64,000 bases of DNA from Blautia parvula (lineage in GTDB: Bacteria; Bacillota; Clostridia; Lachnospirales; Lachnospiraceae): the NCBI RefSeq assembly GCF_020215665.1, contig NZ_CP084061.1, forward strand, positions 4,493,001-4,557,000. Direction: 5' to 3'. Below the pieces are notes generated by a model. The model was not told the origin of the DNA and did not search any database. It worked only from the letters and a program-made list of their open reading frames with translations. Each line of letters opens with the position of its first letter. The stretch's first letter is position 1. Of this stretch, positions 34,690 to 44,942 are shown one piece after another. A program made the translations under genes and the position numbers.

Positions 34690-35586
34690 ATGAACAAGAT
34701 AGGAATTTATTTTGCCTTCTGGGAGAAGGAATGGGAGGCAGATTACTGCAGATATATTGAGAAGGCCAAAAAGCTGGGCTTTGATGTGCTGGAGCTGGCA
34801 GCGGGATGCCTGCCGGACATGACAGCAGCGCAGAGAAGGGAGATTGCATCCAGGGCAGAGGATGCGGGGATCGACCTCACCTACTGTATCGGCCTTCCCC
34901 CTCAGTATGACCTGGCCTGTGAGGACGCATCTGTCAGAGCATCGGGAATCCGGTATGTGGGAGAACTGTTAAAATGTATCCGCCAGATGGGCGGTGATAC
35001 GCTGGGCGGTATCATTTACTCCTGCTGGCCGGGCGGTACGGTCACATATGACTATAAGCAGAAGGCCAGAGAGAGAAGCCTGGACTCCCTGCGGGAACTG
35101 TCCCATATGGCAGAGGAATATGATATCAATTACTGCCTGGAAATCGTGAACCGTTATGAGCAGTATCTGCTCAATACAGCCGCCGAGGGCGTGGACTTTG
35201 TCCGTGAGCTGGACAGTCCAAAGATAAAGCTGCTCCTTGACTGCTTCCATATGAACATTGAGGAGGATTCCTTCTCCGAGGCGATAAAGACGGCAGGAGA
35301 GCTTCTGGGACATTTCCATATAGGGGAATGCAATCGCAAGGTTCCCGGCAGGGGACATATGGACTGGGACGATTTGATCCGGGGGTTAAGAGACATAGAT
35401 TACCGGGGGAAAATCGTCATGGAACCCTTTGTGCGCCCGGGCGGACAGGTGGGAAAGGATATCAAAATATACCGTGACCAGAGCGGAAATGCTTCCGAGG
35501 TACAGATGGATGAGATGGCAGAAGAGGCATTGACATTTATCAGAGAAAAATTAAGATCAGGAGGAGATCAGGATGGAAAAAATTAA
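34690..35586 (+). CDS. sugar epimerase/isomerase of the ketose 3-epimerase (DTE) family
   Basis: A 298-residue TIM barrel. The metal-dependent D-tagatose/psicose 3-epimerase signature is present: CLEIVNRYEQYLLNTAAEG (metal Glu), KLLLDCFHMNIEED (metal Asp and His), GHFHIGECNR (His) and VMEPFVR (second catalytic Glu). Activity is C3 epimerisation of a ketose or a related ketose-phosphate isomerisation. It follows the dehydrogenase by 16 bp and overlaps the next gene by 14 bp. Confidence 0.87.
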   Translation: MNKIGIYFAFWEKEWEADYCRYIEKAKKLGFDVLELAAGCLPDMTAAQRREIASRAEDAGIDLTYCIGLPPQYDLACEDASVRASGIRYVGELLKCIRQMGGDTLGGIIYSCWPGGTVTYDYKQKARERSLDSLRELSHMAEEYDINYCLEIVNRYEQYLLNTAAEGVDFVRELDSPKIKLLLDCFHMNIEEDSFSEAIKTAGELLGHFHIGECNRKVPGRGHMDWDDLIRGLRDIDYRGKIVMEPFVRPGGQVGKDIKIYRDQSGNASEVQMDEMAEEALTFIREKLRSGGDQDGKN

Positions 35587-36991
35587 AGTAGGTCTTTTGA
35601 CCATGTCAGACGGCAGGGAATATCTGCATGAGGAATACGCGCAGTTAAATATGGATTACCAGAGAGAGATCAAGGAGGCTCTGGAATCCACAGGCCTTTT
35701 CGAGGTGACAGCAGGGGATGTGCCTGTGCACAGCAATGAGGAGGCAAAAAGAGAGGCCAAGAAGCTGCAGAGGGCAGGTGTGGAGGCGACGATCTTCAAT
35801 TATACGATCTGGTGTTATCCGCAGTTTACCGCAGTGGCTCTGAATTTTGCCCCGGGCCCTTATCTGCTGTTCTGCAACCTCCATCCCTCTGAGTGCGGTA
35901 TGGTGGGAATGATGGCGGCAGCGGGAACCCTGGAACAGTTAAATGTAAAATTCCAGAAGCTGTGGGGTTCTATTAATGAGCCGGAGGTTCTGGGAAAAAT
36001 GGTGGATTTCCTGAAGGCAGCGGCTGCTGTCAAGAGACTGAAGGGAATGACGTTCGGCAACTTCGGCGGACGTCCCCTGGGCATGTACACAGCCGTGGCG
36101 AATCTGGAGCAGTGGCAGAAAGAATTCGGGATCGATGTGGAGAATGTGGAGCAGGATGACATCATCCGGGCAGGAGAGACCGTGGCGGAGGAAAAGGTGG
36201 AGCATGCCTTTGCGTGGCTGGAAGCCAATGTGGGAAGCATTGCGTATGACGGCATCGGCCTGACGCCTGAGAAGCTGAAGCTGCAGATCCGCTCCTACTA
36301 CGGACTGCGGAAGATCATTGCGGACAGAGGCCTGGATTTTGTGGGCATCAAAGCGCACGGGGACCTGACAGACCGCTATATCACCATGGATATCGCGGAG
36401 GCATTCTTAAATGACCCGTATGATTTTGACGGGCCCAAGGAACCCATCGTGGCTGCCACGGAGTCGGATATGGACGGCGCTCTGACTATGCAGTTATTCA
36501 AGCTGCTCACAGGGAAACCGGTTCTTTTCGCGGATGTGCGCCACTATGACAAGGAGAATGACGTGTGGTTCTTCTCCAACTCAGGCACCCATGCCACATA
36601 CTTTGCAGGTGCATCCATGGACCCGGCGGAGAACTTAAAGCACGTGACCTTCTGCCCGGAGACGCATTATTATCCCGCAGGCGGCGCCAGCGTACATCAT
36701 TTTGCCCGTGCAGGCAGGGTGACTCTTGCAAGGCTTGCCAGGAAGAACGGAAAATACGTGATGACTATTGTACCTGCCGAGATCGTGGAATTTGACAAGG
36801 AAAAGATGACTGCCATGGGAAACACCACCACCCCGGCCTGGCCGGTAGCCTTCACAAGGCTTCAGGTGACCGCGGATGAATTCCTGGAGAAGTTCCCCTG
36901 TAACCATATCCACGGTGTGTACGGGGACTGTACGGAGGCTCTGAAGCTGACAGCCAGGCTGCTTAACATGGATGTACAGATATTACAATAG
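35573..36991 (+). CDS. L-fucose/L-arabinose isomerase-family protein
   Basis: A 472-residue aldose-ketose isomerase fold. Metal-ligand candidates of the fucose isomerase family are visible: Glu in AATESDMDGALTMQL, Asp in LFADVRHYD and His in GGASVHHF. The N-terminal half contains the Rossmann-like AGVEATIFNYTIWCYPQF region. AGGAGG precedes the ATG inside the epimerase gene. With an FGGY kinase and a DeoC-type aldolase downstream, it completes a classic isomerase, kinase, aldolase order. The exact sugar (fucose-, arabinose- or rhamnose-like) cannot be read from the sequence. Confidence 0.83.
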   Translation: MEKIKVGLLTMSDGREYLHEEYAQLNMDYQREIKEALESTGLFEVTAGDVPVHSNEEAKREAKKLQRAGVEATIFNYTIWCYPQFTAVALNFAPGPYLLFCNLHPSECGMVGMMAAAGTLEQLNVKFQKLWGSINEPEVLGKMVDFLKAAAAVKRLKGMTFGNFGGRPLGMYTAVANLEQWQKEFGIDVENVEQDDIIRAGETVAEEKVEHAFAWLEANVGSIAYDGIGLTPEKLKLQIRSYYGLRKIIADRGLDFVGIKAHGDLTDRYITMDIAEAFLNDPYDFDGPKEPIVAATESDMDGALTMQLFKLLTGKPVLFADVRHYDKENDVWFFSNSGTHATYFAGASMDPAENLKHVTFCPETHYYPAGGASVHHFARAGRVTLARLARKNGKYVMTIVPAEIVEFDKEKMTAMGNTTTPAWPVAFTRLQVTADEFLEKFPCNHIHGVYGDCTEALKLTARLLNMDVQILQ

Positions 36992-37002
36992 GAGGTGGCG
37001 CC

Positions 37003-40000
37003 GTGTATTTAGAGCACAGACCTGAGAAGATGCGGGAGGAGGATTTCAGGAATCCTCCGGCCCGGTTCAGGGGGACGCCGTTCTGGGCGTGGAATTGTAC
37101 CCTGAAAAAGGAAAATCTGAGGAAACAGATTGGATATTTTAAAGAAATGGGAATGGGCGGTTTTCATATGCACTGCCGTACAGGTATGAATACGGAATAT
37201 CTGGGTGACGAGTTCATGGACATGGTGTCAGACTGCAATGAGACGGCAAAGCAGAAGGACATGCTCTGCTGGCTCTATGATGAGGACAGGTACGCATCGG
37301 GATTCGGCGGCGGCTATGTGACAAAGGATATCCAGTACAGAGAGCGGTATCTTCTGTTTACGCCATGCAGGCAGGACGGATACGAGAAGGACAGGGAGAC
37401 ATTCCAGAGAAAGTGCCGTCAGGGGGAGGAACCTAAAGGATACTTTGTCATGGCATACAGGGTGCGGCTCACCATGGGATATCTGGAGGGATATGTGGCA
37501 GAGCAGGAGGAGAGTATCCGGTGCGGGGACGGGGAAACTATATGGTACGCCTACCTGACAGTTGATGAGAAATCTTCCTGGTGGAACAACCAGACCTATG
37601 TCAATACCCTGGATAAGCCTGCTCTTGACCGTTTTATCCACATCACCCATGAGCGGTATTATGAGAAAGTGGGGGCTGACTTTGGAAAGAGCATCCCTGC
37701 CATATTTACAGACGAGCCGCAGTTTGCGGAGATGGAAAACCTGAATTTTGCGGAGGAGAAAAAGCCTGTCCGCCTGCCCTTCACCGATGATTTTGATGAG
37801 AGCTTTCAGACTGCATACAGGGCTTCGCTCCTTGAACATCTGCCCGAGGTTATATGGGAAAAGGGAAAAGAGACGGCGGCCACCTTCCGATATCAGTATA
37901 TCAACCATCTGACAGACCGTTTTGTGGAAGCGTACGCGGCAAATGTGGGAAGTTGGTGCGAAAATCACAACCTGGCGCTGACAGGACACATGAAGGGGGA
38001 GGAGACACTCCGCTCCCAGACCGTGTTCACAGGGGAGACTATGAGGTCCCTGCGGCATTTTCATCTGCCGGGCCACGATGTGCTGTCAGACCAGCGGGAT
38101 TATCCCACCGCAAAAATGGCCCAGAGTGTTTCACGGCAGTTCGGGCGTTTCGGTGCTCTGAGTGAGACATACGGGGTGACAAACTGGGATTTTGATTTCC
38201 GGGGACACAAAATGTCGGGAGACTGGCAGGCAGCCCTGGGCATTGCCGTGAGAGTGCACCATGTGAGCTGGCTCTCCATGGAGGGGGAGGCCAAGAGGGA
38301 TTATCCGGCATCCATAAACTATCAGTCACCCTGGTATAAGGAATACCCCCTGATCGAAAATTATTTCGGACGGGTCAATGCGGCTCTGACAAGCGGGAGG
38401 CCGCAGGTAAAAGTCGGTGTCATACATCCCGTGGAATCCTTCTGGATGACTTTCGGACCTTATGACCAGACCTACGAGAAGCAGGAAGCCTTGGAAAACC
38501 AGTACAGAGATCTGTGCGGATGGCTCACCTTCGGTCAGATGGATTTTGATTATATCAGTGAAGCGCTTCTGGCGGAAGAGACGAACGGCGCATTTGACAG
38601 CCAGGGCTTCTGTATGGGGGAAATGCGTTATCAGGTGATCCTGGTTCCGGGCTGTATCACGCTGCGGGAGAGCACGGTGGACCGCCTTCTGGCTTTTGCC
38701 GGCAGCGGAGGCAAAGTGGTGATCCTGGGGGAAGCGCCCGTCTGCATGGACGGCGTATTCTCCGAAAAGGTAAGGGAGTTTGCCGGAAAGTGTGAGGTGC
38801 TGACCTTTGAAAAAGGGGCGGTTCTCAAATGTCTGGAGCCATGGCGCGATGTGGATGTGCTTCTGGACAGCGGCGGACGAGCGGACAACCTGGTATATCA
38901 GATGAGGCAGGATGAGGACGGCAGATGGCTGTTCCTGGCACATGGATATGAGAAAGTGCGGGATACCTTCTGGAGCATGGTGGACTGTGAGGATTACCCT
39001 TATGTGGAGAACATACACCTGCGGATACAGGGGGAATATGACCTGACGGTTTATGATGCCATGACAGGAGAGACAGAAAAACTGCAGTGTACACACAGAA
39101 ACGGACAGACCAGAGCGGAATGGAGACTGGGCGTGCATGACAGCCTGCTGATCCGGCTGGCTCCGGCTGCAGAGCGGCAGCAGGGCAGCGGAAACGCGGC
39201 GGAGATAAGGGAACCGTCCAGCAGGATCCGGCTGACTCAGCCTTTCGAGGTGATGAGAGAGGAGCCGAATGTGCTGCTTCTTGACAAAGCAGAATACAGG
39301 ATCGACCGGGAACCATGGCAGCCGGAGGAGGATATTCTGAAACTTGACAATATCTGCCGCAGACGTTTTGGCTATCCGCCCAAAGAGGAGGCAGGAGCGC
39401 AGCCCTGGACCGTGAAGGATGAAAAGGGATTTCCCAATGTACTCTCTCTCCGGTTTGCCGTAGATTCCCTTACCGATACATGGGCAAGCCTTGCCCTTGA
39501 GAGCCGGGACAAAACAGAGATCTATGTGAACGGCAGCCTGGTGGAAGAAGAATCTTCCGGATGGTTTACCGATGAATCCATAGAGGTGGTGAAGATACCG
39601 CCGCTTCGCCGGGGAAGCAACACCATAGAGCTGAGGATGCCCTACGGGGAAAAGGCCAATGTGGAAAGCTGCTATCTGCTGGGGGATTTCGGGGTGGAAG
39701 TATTCGGAAAAGAAAAACGGATCATCCCGGCGCCCGAAAAGGTGGTATTCGGTGATCTGACCCGCCAAGGCATGCCCTTTTACGGAGGGAACCTTACATA
39801 CCGATGCAAGTTTACAGCTCCCGGAGGCCATATGCGCCTGAGAGCCCAGTATTTCAGCGGACCGCTTCTGGGTGCTGCAGTCGATGGGAAACGTACGGGA
39901 AGTATTGCCTTTGCCCCCTATGAGGTGGATTTGGGTGATCTGGAGGCAGGGGAGCATCTGCTGGAGATCACAGCATTCGGAAACCGTTACCACACCTTTG

Positions 40001-40134
40001 GGCAGCTCCACAACTGCGACAGGAATTATTCCTGGTTCGCCTCCTGTTCCTGGAGGACGAAAAATGACCGCTGGAGCGATGAGTATATGCTGAAGGAGCT
40101 GGGAATCCTTGTGACCCCTGAACTAATATATTGA
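37003..40134 (+). CDS. GH106-like putative alpha-L-rhamnosidase
   Basis: A 1043-residue protein without a signal peptide. It matches the GH106-like group by its N-terminus (RFRGTPFWAWNCTLKKENLR, GMGGFHMHCRTGMNTEYLG, WLYDEDRYASGFGGGYVT) and a probable acid-residue motif AIFTDEPQF near residue 247. C-terminal beta domains resemble GH2 sugar-binding modules (IYVNGSLVEEE, LRAQYFSGPLLGAAVDG). Translation starts at a GTG with GGAGG upstream. It lies between the isomerase and the kinase, so it may release the sugar they use. Rhamnosidase specificity is inference. Confidence 0.65.
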   Translation: MYLEHRPEKMREEDFRNPPARFRGTPFWAWNCTLKKENLRKQIGYFKEMGMGGFHMHCRTGMNTEYLGDEFMDMVSDCNETAKQKDMLCWLYDEDRYASGFGGGYVTKDIQYRERYLLFTPCRQDGYEKDRETFQRKCRQGEEPKGYFVMAYRVRLTMGYLEGYVAEQEESIRCGDGETIWYAYLTVDEKSSWWNNQTYVNTLDKPALDRFIHITHERYYEKVGADFGKSIPAIFTDEPQFAEMENLNFAEEKKPVRLPFTDDFDESFQTAYRASLLEHLPEVIWEKGKETAATFRYQYINHLTDRFVEAYAANVGSWCENHNLALTGHMKGEETLRSQTVFTGETMRSLRHFHLPGHDVLSDQRDYPTAKMAQSVSRQFGRFGALSETYGVTNWDFDFRGHKMSGDWQAALGIAVRVHHVSWLSMEGEAKRDYPASINYQSPWYKEYPLIENYFGRVNAALTSGRPQVKVGVIHPVESFWMTFGPYDQTYEKQEALENQYRDLCGWLTFGQMDFDYISEALLAEETNGAFDSQGFCMGEMRYQVILVPGCITLRESTVDRLLAFAGSGGKVVILGEAPVCMDGVFSEKVREFAGKCEVLTFEKGAVLKCLEPWRDVDVLLDSGGRADNLVYQMRQDEDGRWLFLAHGYEKVRDTFWSMVDCEDYPYVENIHLRIQGEYDLTVYDAMTGETEKLQCTHRNGQTRAEWRLGVHDSLLIRLAPAAERQQGSGNAAEIREPSSRIRLTQPFEVMREEPNVLLLDKAEYRIDREPWQPEEDILKLDNICRRRFGYPPKEEAGAQPWTVKDEKGFPNVLSLRFAVDSLTDTWASLALESRDKTEIYVNGSLVEEESSGWFTDESIEVVKIPPLRRGSNTIELRMPYGEKANVESCYLLGDFGVEVFGKEKRIIPAPEKVVFGDLTRQGMPFYGGNLTYRCKFTAPGGHMRLRAQYFSGPLLGAAVDGKRTGSIAFAPYEVDLGDLEAGEHLLEITAFGNRYHTFGQLHNCDRNYSWFASCSWRTKNDRWSDEYMLKELGILVTPELIY

Positions 40135-40163
40135 AGGAACCAAAATGCGGGAAAGGATGACAT

Positions 40164-41666
40164 ATGAAGTTACAGTATGCGGTTGGTATAGACATCGGAA
40201 CACAGGGAACAAAGGCTGCCCTTTTTTCCCTGGACGGAAAGAAAATGTCGGAGGCCTTTGAGAAGTCAAATCTTATATACGGCGGACCCGGGGAGGTCTG
40301 CCAGAACGCTGAGGATATCTATGGTTCCGTTCTGCGGACCGTAAACGCGCTGATGAAAAAGAGCGGTGTCCCGCCAAAACAGGTGGCTGCCATGGGAATC
40401 GACGCGCAGATGGCGGGCATCATGGCAGTGGATGCTGACTTTGAAGCGGTTGGCCCTTATGATTCCTGGCTGGATACCCGGTGTGAACCGTATATCCATA
40501 CAATGATAAACCGGGCCGGGGATGAGGTCATCCGCCGGACCGGGGGACCGGTCACTTACACACACGGTCCGAAGATATTATGGAGAAAGGCAGAAAGGCC
40601 GGCAGAGTATGAGAAGGCTGCCAAGTTCGTCCTGCCCGGGGTCTTTGTGGCCGGAAAGCTGTGCGGGCTGAAGGCGGAGCAGGCGTGGATCGATTATACC
40701 CATCTGCACTTCTCCGGATTTGCGGACAACAGGAGGAAAGTCTGGGATGAGGGTCTGCTCTCGGAGTTCGGCATAGAGAAGGATAAGATGCCCCGGATCG
40801 TAAGCCCCTGGACCGAGGTGGGCAGGCTGACCGAGCAGGCGGCAAAGGCCTGCGGTCTCACAAGCGGGACAAGGGTGGTGGCCGGATGCGGGGATTCTGC
40901 GGCTTCCGCTCTGGGTGCGGGGATCGTGGAAAAGGATATGATTTATGATGTGGCCGGGACTGCTTCCATTTTTTCCTGCAGCACGGACCGCTTTACGCCG
41001 GATCTGGAGACGAAGACCATACTGTTTTCCAGGTCAGTGATAGACGGGCTTTACACGCCCCTGGCATATATCGGAGGCGGAGGACTCTGCCTGCGGTGGT
41101 TTCTGGAACAGAACGGCAGGGATTATGAATATTGGAACAAACAGGCCGAAAGGCTGGAGGCAGGCAGCGGCGGATTGTATTTCGTACCGCATTTTTCAGG
41201 CCGTACCTGTCCAAATGATCCCGGGGTGAGAGGCGCATACTGGGGGCTTTCTTTTCATCACACCGGAGCTCATATGTACCGGAGTATTATGGAGAGTATC
41301 GCATATGAATACGCGTACTATTATTCCATTTTGAAGAGGCAGAATCCACAGATTTCACCCAAGTATATTTACGGAGCCGGGGGAGGCGCCAGAAGTGCAG
41401 TCTTCAGCCAGATAAAGGCAGACGCACTGGGGATACCTTACCGGCCCCTGCAGGAAGCGGATACGGCAGTGTACGCCAGTGCCATGCTGGCGGCTTACGG
41501 TACAGGACTGCTTGGGGATTTAAAAGCCGTCATGAAGGCGCCTCTGAGAGAAGAGGTATATCTTCCGGATAAAGAGAGATATGAGATATATCACAAAAAC
41601 AAAGAAATTTATGTAAACCTACTGGAGGCCCTTGGGGCTTTCGGAGAAAAGGAAAGAGGAGAATGA
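40164..41666 (+). CDS. FGGY-family carbohydrate kinase
   Basis: A 500-residue kinase in two actin-like domains. Phosphate-1 loop: [19 protein letters not shown]; mid-protein GMDAQ-like [11 protein letters not shown]; second-domain [13 protein letters not shown] with [11 protein letters not shown], and the C-terminal adenosine motif [18 protein letters not shown]. Closest relatives phosphorylate xylulose and related ketoses. AAAGGA precedes the ATG. It follows the GH106-like gene and meets the aldolase gene two bases later, consistent with the isomerase-kinase-aldolase route. Confidence 0.92.
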   Translation: MKLQYAVGIDIGTQGTKAALFSLDGKKMSEAFEKSNLIYGGPGEVCQNAEDIYGSVLRTVNALMKKSGVPPKQVAAMGIDAQMAGIMAVDADFEAVGPYDSWLDTRCEPYIHTMINRAGDEVIRRTGGPVTYTHGPKILWRKAERPAEYEKAAKFVLPGVFVAGKLCGLKAEQAWIDYTHLHFSGFADNRRKVWDEGLLSEFGIEKDKMPRIVSPWTEVGRLTEQAAKACGLTSGTRVVAGCGDSAASALGAGIVEKDMIYDVAGTASIFSCSTDRFTPDLETKTILFSRSVIDGLYTPLAYIGGGGLCLRWFLEQNGRDYEYWNKQAERLEAGSGGLYFVPHFSGRTCPNDPGVRGAYWGLSFHHTGAHMYRSIMESIAYEYAYYYSILKRQNPQISPKYIYGAGGGARSAVFSQIKADALGIPYRPLQEADTAVYASAMLAAYGTGLLGDLKAVMKAPLREEVYLPDKERYEIYHKNKEIYVNLLEALGAFGEKERGE

Positions 41667-41667
41667 C

Positions 41668-42363
41668 ATGAAAAATAATCTTACACCACAGAAACTTGCA
41701 AAAATGATTGACCAGACACTGTTAAAAGCATATGTGAGCGACGAGGATTTCCAGGCGTTTTGTAAGGAGAGCGCAGCGTATGATTTTAAGATGGTGGCGA
41801 TCAATTCAGCGCCGGTAAAAAAATGCAGGGAGTTCCTTAAAGACAGCGATGTGCATGTGGGCGCAGCCATAAGTTTTCCTCTGGGCCAGACAACCATCGA
41901 AACGAAAGTATTTGAGACGGAGACAGCAATCCGGGAAGGCGCGGATGAGATCGACTATGTTGTCAATCTTGTGGAGCTGAAGAACAGGAATCTGGACTAT
42001 ATCCGCAGGGAGATGGAGAGCATTGTGGAAATCTGCCGGAAAGCGGGCGTGTTATCCAAAGTGATTTTTGAAAATTGTTATCTGACCCAGGAGGAGAAGG
42101 AGATCCTCTGTAAGATCGCCCTGGAGGTAAAACCCGACTTTATCAAGACATCCACCGGATTCGGTACAGGGGGAGCCACAGCGGAGGATGTGCGTCTGAT
42201 GAAATCCCTGGTCGGTGATGAGATAAAAGTAAAGGCAGCCGGAGGAATCCGGGATCTGGATACTGCCCTTACCATGATCGAGGCCGGAGCGGAACGAATC
42301 GGGACCAGTGCCGGTGTGAAGATCGTGGAGGAGCTGAGAGAACGGCTTGCGGCAGAAAACTGA
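41668..42363 (+). CDS. deoC: DeoC-type class I aldolase (deoxyribose-phosphate aldolase family)
   Basis: A 231-residue TIM-barrel aldolase. Catalytic features of DERA are kept: Asp in [12 protein letters not shown], the [10 protein letters not shown] strand, the Schiff-base Lys in [15 protein letters not shown] and the second Lys in [11 protein letters not shown]. Strand 2 reads [12 protein letters not shown] where classical DeoC has CVNP, a departure that may alter specificity. The ATG at 41668 has AAGAGGAG upstream. It sits behind an FGGY kinase in a glycan operon rather than with nucleoside genes, so cleavage of a ketose phosphate or deoxysugar phosphate is plausible. Confidence 0.85.
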   Translation: MKNNLTPQKLAKMIDQTLLKAYVSDEDFQAFCKESAAYDFKMVAINSAPVKKCREFLKDSDVHVGAAISFPLGQTTIETKVFETETAIREGADEIDYVVNLVELKNRNLDYIRREMESIVEICRKAGVLSKVIFENCYLTQEEKEILCKIALEVKPDFIKTSTGFGTGGATAEDVRLMKSLVGDEIKVKAAGGIRDLDTALTMIEAGAERIGTSAGVKIVEELRERLAAEN

Positions 42364-42377
42364 GAGGAGGAGAAGCG

Positions 42378-44930
42378 ATGACTCAAAGGCTGGGAATCAG
42401 AAAATCCCTGGACGAGCTGGAGAAAGAAGCCTGGGCGCCGAAGCCGTCCATGCTGGAGACACCGGCTGTTATGACAGGGCTGGATGCGGACAGAAAAGTC
42501 GTGATAAAGGATACGGAGAACCGTGTATCCCTAAACGGCATCTGGCAGATGGTCTGGGACGGGGACGAGAGGGAGAGGCTGGATCTATCGGTGCCCTGGA
42601 AGGACAGTATTCCGGCCAATGTACCGTGCAGTGTACATACGGCCCTCTATGAAGCCGGGATCATTCCGGACCCTACGGTGGGGCTGAATGATAAAACTGC
42701 CAGGGAGTACAGTTATAAGACCTGGTGGCTGAAAAAGGAATTTTCCCGGGAAGATGGCTGCAGAGCGAATCAGTTGTACTTTGAAGGAATCTGCCATTAT
42801 GCAAAAATCTGGCTGAACGGTCATTACCTGGGAGAGCACAAGGGAATGTTCGGACGTCCTGTATTTGACGCCGCTCCTTATCTGCAGAGGGAGAACACCC
42901 TGATCGTGAAGATAGAAAACTCGCCGGCCAGGCCCCAGCCCATGTCCGAATATATGGATAACGACGAGGGGTGGCATGACGGTGTTGTCATCAACTGTGT
43001 GTATGGGTGGCATTATGCCTGCATTCCCAGCAGGGGTATATGGGCACCCGTCGGGCTGGAGGAAAAGAAACCTTCCTGCTGCAGTGAGAAGCCCCTGGTA
43101 TCCTGTGGGGATACAGATGAGGGGATTGTGGATATCTGCATGAAATTTCACGGAACAGGTGGAAAAGTGACCATCACCGGCGAGATAGAAGGAAAGAACC
43201 ACAAGGGAAAAGGCGGCAGTTTTGTCTTTGGGACGGAGATCCACACGGATGGACAGGTCGTCCATCTGCAGACCAGAATCGAGGATCCAAGGCTCTGGTG
43301 GCCGGTCAATATGGGAGAACAGAATCTGTACACACTTCGTCTGTCGGTGGTGACAGAACAGGGGGAGACACAGTATTTTGATACCACTTTCGGTATGCGC
43401 ACCATTGAGATGGGCCCGCTTCCGGGAGGACCATATGAGGACAAGCATAACTGGACATTTATAGTAAATAGACGCCCTGTTTTCATCAAGGGTACGAACT
43501 GGTGCACGCTGGATGTGCTTCTGCGGTTTGACAGGAATCTGTACCACAGGTTTTTAAGCCTTGCCAGGGACCAGAATATCCAGCTGCTCCGTGCTTGGGG
43601 CGGCGGAATGCCGGAGTCGGATCTGTTTTATGACTTGTGTGACGAATTGGGGATCATGGTCATGCAGGAGTGGCCTACCTGCTGGGACAGCCAGAAGGAC
43701 CAGCCCTTTGACGAACTGGAGGAGACGGTGCTGGTACATATGCCGCGGCTGAGAAACCATCCGTCCCTGATCATGTGGTGCGGCGGAAATGAGTCGGCCA
43801 GGGCTGACGGCAGGGCCATGGATATGATGGCACGCTGTGCCTATGAGCTTGACGGCAGCAGGGGATTCCACAGGACTTCACCGTGGGGAGGCGCCCTGCA
43901 CAATTATTCCACGTACTGGGATATGCAGGATATTGATGTGAGCCTTAACCTGAGGTCTCATTTTATGGGGGAATTCGGCATGGCTTCCGCGCCGAATCAC
44001 AGAAGTGTGATGCGGTATCTGCCAAAAGAGGAGGCAGAACAGTGGCCGCCCAGCCGCTTTGGCTCCTTCGGGCACCACACCCCCAGATTCAACCAGCTTG
44101 AACCTGATGATATGGCACATCTGAGTAAACGGGTGCCGGAATTCTGTGCAGGGGATACCATGGAGAGCTTTATCTGGGGAACACAGATGGCCCAGGCAAC
44201 GGCGGTCCGCCATACATTGGAAGCCTACCGGTGCAGGTGGCCTGAATCCACGGGAATCTGTTACTACAAGCTGACAGATGTGTACCCGGCATGCTCCTGG
44301 TCCACAATTGATTACTACGGCGTGCCGAAGCTTTCCTATTATGCAATCAAGGACAGTTATGAGCCGCTCCACGCCTGCATTTTATTTTCATCCATGCGGA
44401 TGGAGGAAGATGTGAAGCTTCCTGTATACCTGCTGGATGACGCAGACCGTCTGGATGGGAGTGCATGGAGTGTACAGGTGAGGGCTTACGATGAAAACCT
44501 GCATGTGATCAGCGAGGCGTTGTACAGCGGAAGAGACAGCGCAAATGTAACCTATCTCGGGCACTTGCCTGTGGACAGAGCAGATGTGGGCAGCGGACCG
44601 GTCCTGCTGACTACAGAGGTGTATGTGGAAGGAGAAAAAGCGGACGATACCTTTTACTGGTTCAATTATCAGCAGAAACAGGGCTGTCTGCTGGCACTGC
44701 CCGGAACAACGCTCACCTGTAACGTAAAAGAGGGCCATGCCGTCATTTCCAATACCGGGGATGTTCCGGCAGTCGGAGTCACCGTGGAATGCCCTGACAG
44801 AGATACGGAATTTGTAACCGAAAGCAGTTTGTTCTGGCTGAATCCGGGGGAGGTAAAACGCATTGCCGTTTCCCATACGGACAGCCTGGTGGTCCGGGCC
44901 TGGAATGCACCGGAAGCCACGGAGAGATGA
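42378..44930 (+). CDS. GH2 beta-mannosidase-like glycosidase (first copy)
   Basis: An 850-residue intracellular GH2 enzyme. Layout: sugar-binding jelly roll (GHYLGEHKGMFGRPVFD), immunoglobulin-like domain ending near LWWPVNMGEQNLY, TIM barrel with acid/base region LIMWCGGNES (Glu about 470) and nucleophile region FMGEFGMAS (Glu about 532), then C-terminal beta domains. The N-terminal RKSLDELEKEAWAPKPSM is an extension before the jelly roll. The LWWP and WCGGNE motifs favour beta-mannosidase over galactosidase. GGAGGAG precedes the ATG. A second, different GH2 gene ends the operon. Confidence 0.83.
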   Translation: MTQRLGIRKSLDELEKEAWAPKPSMLETPAVMTGLDADRKVVIKDTENRVSLNGIWQMVWDGDERERLDLSVPWKDSIPANVPCSVHTALYEAGIIPDPTVGLNDKTAREYSYKTWWLKKEFSREDGCRANQLYFEGICHYAKIWLNGHYLGEHKGMFGRPVFDAAPYLQRENTLIVKIENSPARPQPMSEYMDNDEGWHDGVVINCVYGWHYACIPSRGIWAPVGLEEKKPSCCSEKPLVSCGDTDEGIVDICMKFHGTGGKVTITGEIEGKNHKGKGGSFVFGTEIHTDGQVVHLQTRIEDPRLWWPVNMGEQNLYTLRLSVVTEQGETQYFDTTFGMRTIEMGPLPGGPYEDKHNWTFIVNRRPVFIKGTNWCTLDVLLRFDRNLYHRFLSLARDQNIQLLRAWGGGMPESDLFYDLCDELGIMVMQEWPTCWDSQKDQPFDELEETVLVHMPRLRNHPSLIMWCGGNESARADGRAMDMMARCAYELDGSRGFHRTSPWGGALHNYSTYWDMQDIDVSLNLRSHFMGEFGMASAPNHRSVMRYLPKEEAEQWPPSRFGSFGHHTPRFNQLEPDDMAHLSKRVPEFCAGDTMESFIWGTQMAQATAVRHTLEAYRCRWPESTGICYYKLTDVYPACSWSTIDYYGVPKLSYYAIKDSYEPLHACILFSSMRMEEDVKLPVYLLDDADRLDGSAWSVQVRAYDENLHVISEALYSGRDSANVTYLGHLPVDRADVGSGPVLLTTEVYVEGEKADDTFYWFNYQQKQGCLLALPGTTLTCNVKEGHAVISNTGDVPAVGVTVECPDRDTEFVTESSLFWLNPGEVKRIAVSHTDSLVVRAWNAPEATER

Positions 44931-44942
44931 GAGGGATAGAGA

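Noticed and set aside
38326-40011. 561-codon open frame opposite the GH106-like gene
   Set aside because: Antisense shadow of a gene with a good ribosome site and family motifs.
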